Assembly (NCBI GenBank): GCA_903934275.1
Contig: CAIZNF010000266.1
Span: 1-5,088, forward strand
DNA: 5,088 nucleotides
Origin: an uncultured Nitrosomonadales bacterium
Lineage (GTDB): Bacteria; Pseudomonadota; Gammaproteobacteria; Burkholderiales; Gallionellaceae
Reading direction: 5' to 3'
Below are positions 1 through 4,855 of this stretch, piece after piece; the first letter of the stretch is position 1, and each line of letters begins with the position of its first letter. Under the pieces are notes generated by a model. The model ran no database searches. It was not told the origin of the DNA and was given only the letters and a program-made list of their open reading frames with translations. Both the position numbers and the translations under genes were made by a program.

Positions 1-28
1 CTGCGTTAATCTGCGTAATCTGCGGATT
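1..28. repeat. Three tandem CTGCG-type units before higB
   Basis: Three head-to-tail imperfect copies are visible: CTGCGTTAAT (1-10), CTGCGTAAT (11-19) and CTGCGGATT (20-28). The array may continue to the left of the window. It ends about 20 bases before the toxin start codon and occupies the place where a higB promoter and operator would be expected. From memory, similar CTGCGTAAT runs occur as dispersed repeats in environmental proteobacterial genomes, but I cannot confirm that here. Confidence 0.6.
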
Positions 29-48
29 TAACTGCTGTTTCTAGGTTC

Positions 49-309
49 ATGCATAAAGGGCTGGAAGAGCTTTTCGATAAGGGCAAGAGCGCCAAGGTTC
101 AGGCATCATTGGCAGACCGCGTATCGCGGCGACTGGATGCCATCGATACGGCAAAGACACTTGAAGCGTTAAATATTCCCGGCTTCGATTTTCACCCGCT
201 GCATGGCAAACCGAAGCGTTATAGTGTCCATGTGAATGGTCCATGGTGCATCACCTTCGAATGGGAAGGCGAAAATGCGATCCGGGTCAATCTGGAGAGC
301 TATCACTGA
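49..309 (+). CDS. higB: HigB-family type II toxin (RelE superfamily mRNA interferase), possibly degenerate
   Basis: An 86-residue protein of the HigB/plasmid-killer family; members cleave mRNA at the ribosome. Family landmarks are HKGLEELF at residues 2-9, IPGF (43-46), FHPLHG (48-53), the VNGPW strand (62-66) and the C-terminal ESYH (83-86). The usual protein is about 92 residues and starts MIKSF-x-HKG, so the first strand is short here. In-frame codons upstream read S-R-F but contain no ATG, GTG or TTG back to the stop at 16-18, so ATG 49 is the only start; no good Shine-Dalgarno precedes it. Compared with Proteus vulgaris HigB, the active-site Lys57, Asn71, Arg73 and Asp90 correspond to His52, Pro65, Cys67 and Ser84, whereas His54, Tyr91 and His92 are kept (His49, Tyr85, His86). 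The toxin-first order matches higBA. Family assignment is confident; activity is doubtful. Confidence 0.85.
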   Translation: MHKGLEELFDKGKSAKVQASLADRVSRRLDAIDTAKTLEALNIPGFDFHPLHGKPKRYSVHVNGPWCITFEWEGENAIRVNLESYH

Positions 310-326
310 TAAAAAAACTAGCCATC

Positions 327-359
327 CCACCAAGCAACCAAAATATGGTTGCCAAGTGG
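327..359 (+). promoter_or_regulatory. Imperfect hairpin in the higB-higA spacer
   Basis: GCAACCA (334-340) pairs with TGGTTGC (346-352) around a 5-base loop. After a symmetrical 3x3 internal mismatch, CCAC (327-330) pairs with GTGG (356-359). It lies between the higB stop and the higA ribosome binding site. It could be an operator half-site pair or an RNA hairpin adjusting antitoxin expression. It has no U-tract, so it is not a standard terminator. The structure is seen directly; its function is inferred. Confidence 0.35.
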
Positions 360-367
360 TTTGTTAT

Positions 368-373
368 AGGAGG
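368..373 (+). promoter_or_regulatory. Ribosome binding site of higA
   Basis: AGGAGG lies 4 bases before ATG 378. It is a near-perfect Shine-Dalgarno sequence with slightly short spacing, and it fixes the antitoxin start at 378 rather than at ATG 243, which would overlap higB. Its strength contrasts with the lack of any such site before the toxin, which would favour antitoxin synthesis. Confidence 0.75.
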
Positions 374-377
374 CATT

Positions 378-683
378 ATGCGTAAACGCAAACCCACTCA
401 CCCCGGCGCAATTTTGCGCGAAGATGTTCTACCCGAACTCAATATGTCGGTCAGTGCTTTCTCTCGCAGCCTTGGCGTTTCGCGTCAAACTCTGCATGCG
501 GTACTGGCGGAACGCAGTGGAATCTCCCCAGAAATGGCACTGCGCTTGGGCACCTTGTTGGGCAATGGCGCCCAACTGTGGGCAGACATGCAAACAAAAT
601 TCGACTTGTGGCAAGCTGAAGCAAAGTTGCACGACGTGCTGCAACGGATGCAACGTATTGCAGTCGATCATGCGGCAGCTTGA
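378..683 (+). CDS. higA: HigA-type antitoxin, XRE-family HTH regulator
   Basis: A 101-residue cytoplasmic DNA-binding antitoxin, the partner of the HigB toxin upstream. The family N-terminus HPGAILREDVLP is at residues 8-19. A helix-turn-helix spans about residues 24-46 with the recognition segment GVSRQTLHAVL (33-43). The signature GISPEMALRL (48-57) follows, then a helical tail with the typical W-x-x-MQ-x-x-x-DLW pattern (68-78). All of these match full-length HigA proteins, so unlike higB it looks intact. Members bind and neutralise HigB and repress their own operon. Start ATG 378 is chosen for the strong AGGAGG. The gene follows higB after 68 bases, a wider gap than the few bases or overlap common in higBA operons, so it may have its own expression signal. 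Confidence 0.92.
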   Translation: MRKRKPTHPGAILREDVLPELNMSVSAFSRSLGVSRQTLHAVLAERSGISPEMALRLGTLLGNGAQLWADMQTKFDLWQAEAKLHDVLQRMQRIAVDHAAA

Positions 684-759
684 CCAATTGCGATGCGGCT
701 CTCAATTAGTTCGCAGGGGCGTGAATGTTGCAATGCAAGGCTTGACCACGTTGCTACTT

Positions 760-789
760 TTGCAAATACACAGTTCAGATATGAATAAT
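760..789 (+). promoter_or_regulatory. Weak candidate promoter for the GIY-YIG gene
   Basis: TTGCAA (760-765) and AATAAT (784-789, five of six matches to TATAAT) are 18 bases apart. The -10-like element ends only 4 bases before ATG 794, so transcription would begin close to the start codon. This would fit a leaderless mRNA and the absence of a Shine-Dalgarno sequence, but such AT-rich matches also arise by chance. Confidence 0.2.
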
Positions 790-793
790 AACT

Positions 794-1474
794 ATGAATA
801 TTGAATTTGAACCAACGCGCTCTTTTTGTTACAAGTTTGGACGTTATGTCGTACTACAAGAAGTTCAGCAATTGTCTGAGGTGGTCAATGGAGAGCCGTT
901 TCGTCTGACGGAGTTGGCGCAATCTGTTATCGACAAATATCTCTCTCCTGAGCAGCAGCAAACAAAGGTCAAGAAAGCACAATCGGATCGTCTCGATCCT
1001 GTCCATTCAATTATAAAGTTTGTGGTTTCGCTTATCTCAAAAGAGCAGGAAATCTTCATCAATCTTGGCGGAGGGATGTTTCGTGCCAAGACATCGGAGG
1101 ATGTGCCCGACGAGGAACTCGACGAGTCCGCACTTGAAGACGGAGACGCAACGGCAGCGGAATTTGAAGGCTGGATATATGCTTTTAGTTTTCCTGCGCT
1201 GGTCAAGCCAACAGAGCCTTTTCCAATCAAGATAGGTAAAACATTAGGACATGTCGAGGATCGAGTCGCCAGTCAGTGCAAAGGCTCTGCTATTTTCGAT
1301 AAACCGGTCATTCTCAGAAGTTGGCAGGTAAAACGTGTAGGCCCAACAGAGCTTGCGATCCACAACACACTTAAGGCTTGGGGTAAGTGGCGCGAGAACG
1401 CGCCTGGGGTTGAATGGTTTGACACTACGGTTTCGGAAATCGTATCCATCCTCAATTTTTTAAACCAAAAATGA
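794..1474 (+). CDS. GIY-YIG/T5orf172-like nuclease-domain protein with novel N-terminal domain
   Basis: A 226-residue soluble protein without signal peptide or membrane segments. Residues about 126-220 resemble the T5orf172/MUG113 branch of the GIY-YIG endonuclease superfamily: GWIY (126-129), KIGKT (146-150), Arg157 in the following helix, Glu186 in TELAIHN (185-191) and the late VEWF (206-209). In this branch the second Tyr of YIG is commonly replaced, and here it is Lys146. Residues 1-100 are not recognised; they look like mixed alpha/beta, possibly a winged-helix DNA-binding fold (FRLTELAQSVIDKYL, 36-50). A linker at 102-125 has 12 acidic residues in 24, and no Lys or Arg occurs between Lys99 and Lys138. 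ATG 794 is the first start after an in-frame stop at 782-784. It lies 110 bases after higA on the same strand. DNA cleavage is a plausible inference from the fold; the biological role is unknown. Confidence 0.75.
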   Translation: MNIEFEPTRSFCYKFGRYVVLQEVQQLSEVVNGEPFRLTELAQSVIDKYLSPEQQQTKVKKAQSDRLDPVHSIIKFVVSLISKEQEIFINLGGGMFRAKTSEDVPDEELDESALEDGDATAAEFEGWIYAFSFPALVKPTEPFPIKIGKTLGHVEDRVASQCKGSAIFDKPVILRSWQVKRVGPTELAIHNTLKAWGKWRENAPGVEWFDTTVSEIVSILNFLNQK

Positions 1475-1551
1475 TCTTGGAGCAACGGGTAGCTTCGGAT
1501 CGAAAGTGGCCAGGTTCGCATTAAATTCGCGCCCCGCAGCCAGCGTAGATA

Positions 1552-1797
1552 CTACACCGACTTGCGCGCTGTTCGCTTTGTACCGCCTGTTATGCGGGCA
1601 GTCTGTTCAGTGAGGGTAAGCAACCCGAGCAAGGCCGCATTTACGGCTTCCGAAGTTGGGAAAACCTTGGCTATGGCTGGGTCGAGCAGGACTACGGATG
1701 TTCCCTTTGCAACCTCTTTGTAGAACTTGCCGCGTTCGAGTTTGGTGAAGTCGGAGCGCTTGTACTCTGCGCGCATTTCGTCTTTAGTTTTCTTCAT
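1552..1797 (-). CDS. Small conserved protein, third gene of a toxin-antitoxin operon
   Basis: An 81-residue basic protein beginning MKKTKDEMRAEYKRSDF. I recognise the general pattern (EYxRSDF, RGKFYKE, a VVLLDPAIAKVFP strand-helix, then SEAVNAALLGLL) as a widespread uncharacterised family of small bacterial proteins, but I know no established function. The compact strand plus helix at residues about 35-60 and the Lys/Arg-rich tail TKRTARKSV resemble antitoxin-like proteins; this is inference. ATG 1797 is preferred because AAAGGA sits 6 bases before it. An alternative ATG at 1812 adds MKGNF and overlaps the stop of the upstream toxin as ATGA. Either way the gene is closely coupled to the RelE/ParE gene and should be co-transcribed with it. 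It converges with the GIY-YIG gene across a 77-base spacer with no clear terminator. Confidence 0.8.
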   Translation of the reverse strand: MKKTKDEMRAEYKRSDFTKLERGKFYKEVAKGTSVVLLDPAIAKVFPTSEAVNAALLGLLTLTEQTARITGGTKRTARKSV

Positions 1798-1808
1798 AAA
1801 GTTTCCTT

Positions 1809-2108
1809 TCATAAATCCCCCGCAAAACCAGCTTCCCGCTGGCTGCGCACGGCAAGGACAAATACGGTATCGACTTCGGCAACGTAACGGTACAAAGCCA
1901 CATAGCCGTGTGAACGGCGACCGATCACCAGTTCGCGCTTGTCGTTATTCGCGGGGCGACCGATCAGGGGGTTGTGCTCCAGCACGTTGAGCGCCTCGAT
2001 GATCTCCCGGATGCGCAACACCGGATTTTCAACCTGATATTCGGCGAGGTAATCGAGGATGCGATCAAAATCATCCCCTACCTCCGGTGCCAGTTCGATG
2101 CGCGACAT
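1809..2108 (-). CDS. RelE/ParE-family toxin
   Basis: A 99-residue toxin of the RelE/ParE superfamily. The N-terminal strand SRIELAPEVGDDFDRILDYL (2-21) leads into two helices. The family turn NPLIGRP (46-52) follows, and the C-terminal sheet has RELVIG (58-63), GYVALYRY (68-75) and VFVLAVRSQRE (82-92). This pattern is typical of ParE-like members, which poison DNA gyrase, although the superfamily also includes mRNA-cleaving RelE proteins; the sequence alone does not decide between them. ATG 2108 is chosen because the antitoxin stop is only 2 bases upstream, a standard antitoxin-toxin arrangement that suggests translational coupling. The longer open frame to 2195 would overlap the antitoxin gene and has no family similarity. 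The stop codon overlaps a possible ATG (1812) of the next gene. Confidence 0.9.
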   Translation of the reverse strand: MSRIELAPEVGDDFDRILDYLAEYQVENPVLRIREIIEALNVLEHNPLIGRPANNDKRELVIGRRSHGYVALYRYVAEVDTVFVLAVRSQREAGFAGDL

Positions 2109-2110
2109 TC

Positions 2111-2395
2111 TCAGCGCGCCAGTTTGCGGGCTGCCGGGCGCTTCGCTTTCTTGCCTGCAAGACGTTCTTCCAGATAGCCGCGCATTTCCTGCCACGGAAT
2201 GGTTTTTCCGGAAGCAACGATACGGGCATAGCGATCCTCGGCAACCGCATCGAAATCGGCACGCAGGTCCTCCTGCTTGGTCTTTTCTGCAATGGCTTCG
2301 AGAATGAAGCCGTGCGCGGTCGTGCCGGAACGCTTCGCCGCCGCTGCAACGCGGGCTTTCAGGTCTTCCGGCAAGCGTATGGTGGTGGTGGACAT
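2111..2395 (-). CDS. CopG/RHH-family antitoxin
   Basis: A 94-residue protein with an N-terminal ribbon-helix-helix: the DNA-contacting strand STTTIRLPEDL (2-12), helix A (12-22), a turn at SGTT (23-26) and helix B HGFILEAIAEKT (28-39). The rest is a charged helical toxin-binding tail with RYARIVASGKTIPWQEM (55-71), as in ParD/RHH antitoxins paired with ParE/RelE toxins, ending in a Lys/Arg-rich segment. It should neutralise the toxin encoded 2 bases downstream and repress the operon by binding the palindrome at 2430-2447. ATG 2395 is preceded by AGGAG at a 6-base spacing; an ATG at 2422 would add nine residues lacking family similarity and has no such site. It is the first gene of the leftward operon. 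Confidence 0.92.
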   Translation of the reverse strand: MSTTTIRLPEDLKARVAAAAKRSGTTAHGFILEAIAEKTKQEDLRADFDAVAEDRYARIVASGKTIPWQEMRGYLEERLAGKKAKRPAARKLAR

Positions 2396-2401
2396 GGCTG
2401 T

Positions 2402-2406
2402 CTCCT
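2402..2406 (-). promoter_or_regulatory. Ribosome binding site of the RHH antitoxin
   Basis: AGGAG on the minus strand lies 6 bases before ATG 2395. It decides between that start and the upstream ATG 2422. Confidence 0.75.
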
Positions 2407-2429
2407 GAGATTCAAAATACATGCTTACT

Positions 2430-2447
2430 GTAGCACATCAGTGCTAC
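2430..2447 (-). promoter_or_regulatory. Palindromic operator of the RHH toxin-antitoxin operon
   Basis: GTAGCAC and GTGCTAC form a perfect 7-base inverted repeat around the 4-base spacer ATCA, 34 bases upstream of the antitoxin ATG. A -10-like TACAGT (minus strand, 2432-2427) overlaps its edge, and a -35-like ATGGCA (2457-2452) lies 19 bases farther upstream. RHH antitoxins bind such short palindromes over their own promoters, so autorepression by the CopG-like protein is the natural inference. The palindrome is certain; the exact promoter elements are weaker. Confidence 0.7.
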
Positions 2448-2502
2448 GACATGCCATATTGATGAAGCGAGGGAACGTGCGAAGCTGGCGTACACAATTC
2501 CA

Positions 2503-3537
2503 TCACGGTGCCGGATTCGGATACATCCTATGCACCGCCTCGATCTTCTCCAGCATTTCCGCCGTTAGCGTGATTTCCGCGCTGTCCAGATTTTCCTGCA
2601 ATTGCCGCACGCTGGTCGCGCCGAGCAAAATGCTGGTCGTGAACCAGCGTGTGCGGGCAAAGGCCAGCGCCATCTGTGCCGGGCTGAGTCCGGCTTCCCG
2701 GGCGATGCGCATATATTCCTTGCTGGCGGCAGGTACGTTGGGTTTGTGGTAGCGCTGACCGAAGCCCTGAAACAGCGTGACGCGCCCCTTCGCCTGCGGA
2801 TCGGCGAGGTATTTGCCGGTGAGGTGGCCGAACGCCAGCGGGCTGTAGGCGAGCAGTCCGACGTTCGCGTGGCGGCAGACTTCCGCCAGCCCAGACTCGA
2901 AGCTGCGGTTCATCAGGTGGTAGGCGTTCTGAATCGAGACGATTTTCGGTAGACCGAGCGTTGCGGCGCAACGCAGGAATTCCATCACGCCCCACGGCGT
3001 TTCGTTAGACAGGCCGATGTGGCGCACCTTACCGGCCTTGACCAGATCCCCCAGCGCTTGCAGTTGCTCGGCAATCGGCACGCTGCCGCGCTCCTGTGCC
3101 GCATCGTAACTCGTTGCGCCGAACATCGGCACATAGCGATCCGGCCAGTGAATCTGGTAGAGGTCAACGTAGTCGGTTTGCAAACGGCGCAAGCTGCCGT
3201 CTATCGCTTCATTGAGTTGGGCGCGGTCGATGCGCGGACTGTTGCGTATCCAGCTGAAGCCGCGCGCAGGCCCGGCGATCTTGGTCGCGACGATCAGCTT
3301 GTCGCGTTGCTGGCGCTTCAGCCAGGTGCCGATATAGCTCTCGGTGCGCCCCGCCGTTTCGGCGCGCGGTGCGACCGGGTACATTTCGGCGGTGTCGATG
3401 AAATTCACCCCGCGCGATACCGCCAGGTCGAGCTGCGCATGCGCCTCGGCCTCGCTGTTCTGCTCGCCGAAGGTCATCGTGCCGAGCGCCAGCGCCGACA
3501 CTTTCAGATCGCTTGCGCCTAGCTGTCTGTATTCCAC
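2503..3537 (-). CDS. tas: NADP(H)-dependent aldo-keto reductase, Tas-like
   Basis: A 344-residue cytoplasmic TIM-barrel oxidoreductase that reduces aldehydes or ketones with NADPH; the physiological substrate is unknown. It matches E. coli Tas (346 residues) in length and at family segments such as LGTMTFGEQNSEAEAHAQLD (18-37), AEMYPVAPR (50-58), GLSNETPWGVM (175-185) and LLGATSVRQLQ (304-314), and it shares the C-terminal PAP. The aldo-keto catalytic tetrad is present: Asp48, Tyr53, Lys86 and His130. The start is GTG 3537 with TGAGG 5 bases before it; ATG 3615 would add 26 residues without similarity. No terminator is seen in the 80 bases before the toxin-antitoxin promoter region, so some read-through into that operon is possible. 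E. coli tas was found by complementation of a tyrosine auxotroph; a related role here is not shown. Confidence 0.93.
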   Translation of the reverse strand: MEYRQLGASDLKVSALALGTMTFGEQNSEAEAHAQLDLAVSRGVNFIDTAEMYPVAPRAETAGRTESYIGTWLKRQQRDKLIVATKIAGPARGFSWIRNSPRIDRAQLNEAIDGSLRRLQTDYVDLYQIHWPDRYVPMFGATSYDAAQERGSVPIAEQLQALGDLVKAGKVRHIGLSNETPWGVMEFLRCAATLGLPKIVSIQNAYHLMNRSFESGLAEVCRHANVGLLAYSPLAFGHLTGKYLADPQAKGRVTLFQGFGQRYHKPNVPAASKEYMRIAREAGLSPAQMALAFARTRWFTTSILLGATSVRQLQENLDSAEITLTAEMLEKIEAVHRMYPNPAP

Positions 3538-3952
3538 GGTTGCCTCATCGTTATTCGATAATAAGCGCCATTTTAGTCCAGATGTTGCACTAACGTGCAT
3601 GGCGGGCACTGCCACAGGTGCGATTCAAACTGATGTGGAGCAGCAGGTGTGTCCAGCGTGCTCACCGACGCACGCAAAGCCCGTGTATGAGCGATCTTCT
3701 GGTCGTGATTTGGTGAGTGCTCCAACACGCATCGCGGCCAGGAGATCGCTCCCACAAGAACAATGGGTGTGTAGAAAATTTCATACGCTATCGGAGGATG
3801 CGTCCACATCAGTTTGAATTACGCCCCCGTGTTGGCACGTTCATGTACCCGCACAGCATGCGGTAAAAATAAAATTTATCAGCACTTCCAATTGCACACG
3901 ATGCTGTCATGATGCTTGACTAACTTAGTGCGCCATGCGAAGGTTAGACACT
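3538..3952. other. Gene-free divergent interval between tas and the HDOD gene
   Basis: About 415 bases with no convincing coding frame. It must carry the promoters of the two divergent genes, but no strong -35/-10 pair stands out on either strand; a TAAAAT -10-like element lies on the minus strand at 3575-3570. Other structure seen: a 5-base inverted repeat TGCAC/GTGCA at 3586-3599 (49 bases before tas), a 6-base one GCGTGC/GCACGC at 3656-3675, the long REP-like hairpin at 3689-3751, and CCGCA/TGCGG at 3849-3863, followed by an A/T-rich run (3864-3880). The AAGG at 3940-3943 serves the HDOD start. Confidence 0.6.
3689..3751 (+). repeat. REP-like palindrome (long hairpin)
   Basis: Arms 3689-3709 and 3731-3751 form an uninterrupted 21-pair stem: 18 Watson-Crick pairs and three G-U pairs, starting GAGCGATCT and ending AGATCGCTC. 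The 21-base loop can fold further through TTGG (3710-3713) and CCAA (3722-3725). The right arm continues into CCCACAAG; read on the minus strand, CTTGTGGGAGCG followed by a GC-rich palindrome resembles the REP/REPIN elements of Pseudomonas and other proteobacteria. No U-tract follows, so it is not a classical terminator. It lies between divergent promoters rather than after a gene, which is less usual for REPs. No REP-associated transposase gene is present in the window. Confidence 0.7.
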
Positions 3953-4813
3953 ATGGAAGCTAATCTCAATATTGCCGAATTGGTGAAGGGCGTGGGCGGG
4001 TTGGTCACGCTGCCCAATGTGTTCATCCGCATCAATCAGTTGGTCGATAACCCCAACAGCAGCACCGCCGACATCGCCAAAGCGGTGAGCCAGGACCCTT
4101 CGTTCACCGTGCGCCTGTTGCGGGTGGCTAATAGCCCGTTCTATGGTTTTCCCTCCACCATCGATACCGTCGCTAAAGCCGTTTCGGTGATCGGTACCAG
4201 CCAGATTCGCAATTTGGCGTTGTCGATGTCCGTTGCGAGCACCTTTGTCGGTTTGCCCAACAATCTGGTGTCGATGGATAATTTCTGGCATCACAGCTTG
4301 TATTGCGCATTAGTCGCCCGTATTCTTGGCAGGCAGGCGCGCAGGTGTGACCCCGAGGCTGTGTTTACGGCGGGATTACTGCACGACATCGGCGAGTTGA
4401 TTATTTTTAATCGTTTGCCGGAGCAGGCCAAAGAATCTTTGCTATTGGTATTGGATCAAGTGGACGATTTGCCGGTATATCAGGCGGAACACCAGATCAT
4501 CGGCTTCGACCACGCCCAGGTAGGTGGTGAGTTGGCGCGTCAGTGGGGCCTGCCCCCGCTATTGGAGGAATGCATCGCTTACCATCACTCTGTCGGCGAG
4601 GCACAACGCTATCCGCGCGAAACCGCGCTGGTGCATCTGGCCAATATTCTTGCGCAAATGGCGGAAATTGACACGCTGGAACTCGGTGATGTTTCTCCCG
4701 TTGATCCGCTTGCCTGGAAAAACACGGGCCTCGATGAAGGCATCATCGAGCTGGTGGTGCGCGAGGCGCAGGAAGAAATTGTCGAGGCCGAAAAACTGTT
4801 CCTCGGCAATTAA
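3953..4813 (+). CDS. Stand-alone HDOD domain signalling protein
   Basis: A 286-residue cytoplasmic protein. The HDOD domain covers about residues 14-210: LPNVFIRINQLVDNP (20-34), ISxDP-like VSQDPSFTVRLLRVANSPFYG (45-65), IGTSQIRNLALS (80-91), FWHHS (111-115), GLLHDIGEL (141-149), FDHAQVGGELARQWGLP (185-201) and AYHHS (209-213). His144-Asp145 of the HD pair and the other histidines remain, so metal binding is possible, although most HDOD proteins are thought to act as non-catalytic regulators in cyclic-di-GMP, motility or stress signalling. No GGDEF, EAL or receiver domain is fused; the last 60 residues form an acidic helical tail. ATG 3953 is chosen because AAGG lies 9 bases before it; ATG 3935 would add MRRLDT without a Shine-Dalgarno. 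cheD follows after 42 bases on the same strand, which supports a chemotaxis or motility role. Confidence 0.9.
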   Translation: MEANLNIAELVKGVGGLVTLPNVFIRINQLVDNPNSSTADIAKAVSQDPSFTVRLLRVANSPFYGFPSTIDTVAKAVSVIGTSQIRNLALSMSVASTFVGLPNNLVSMDNFWHHSLYCALVARILGRQARRCDPEAVFTAGLLHDIGELIIFNRLPEQAKESLLLVLDQVDDLPVYQAEHQIIGFDHAQVGGELARQWGLPPLLEECIAYHHSVGEAQRYPRETALVHLANILAQMAEIDTLELGDVSPVDPLAWKNTGLDEGIIELVVREAQEEIVEAEKLFLGN

Positions 4814-4855
4814 CCGGAATCAACCGGTGAAGCGTTTTATAACGAATTGACAATT

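Noticed and set aside
243..377. Upstream ATG 243 as an alternative start of higA
   Set aside because: It would overlap higB in another frame and add 45 residues without family similarity, while AGGAGG directly precedes ATG 378.
1460..1564. Minus-strand open stretch with protein-like composition (REFNANLATFDPKLPV) in the convergent spacer
   Set aside because: It has no start codon, runs into the ends of both flanking genes in other frames, and I cannot name a matching family; it may be a gene remnant but cannot be supported.
2087..3522. Long plus-strand open frames opposite the toxin-antitoxin operon and tas (2087-2752, 3019-3522)
   Set aside because: They are antisense to well-recognised genes, lack family features and ribosome binding sites, and are explained by the codon bias of the real genes.
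3573..3817. Open frames in the tas-HDOD interval (3344-3817 plus, 3573-3809 minus)
   Set aside because: They run through the REP-like palindrome, have no recognisable domain, and have no supporting start signals.
3833..3849. Sigma-54-like TGGCACG element upstream of the HDOD gene
   Set aside because: The -24 part is good, but the matching -12 position reads TGTAC and lacks the required GC, so the promoter is unlikely.
3846..3880. CCGCA/TGCGG hairpin next to an A/T-rich run as a terminator
   Set aside because: Read on the plus strand the tail is A-rich, not U-rich; on the minus strand the T-run precedes the stem. There is also no upstream gene on the plus strand to terminate.
4813..4828. ACCGG/CCGGT inverted repeat after the HDOD stop as a terminator
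   Set aside because: The stem is only 5 pairs and no T-run follows; cheD continues on the same strand.
4847..4852. Perfect -35 consensus TTGACA just before cheD
   Set aside because: It overlaps the cheD start and no -10-like sequence lies 16-18 bases downstream.
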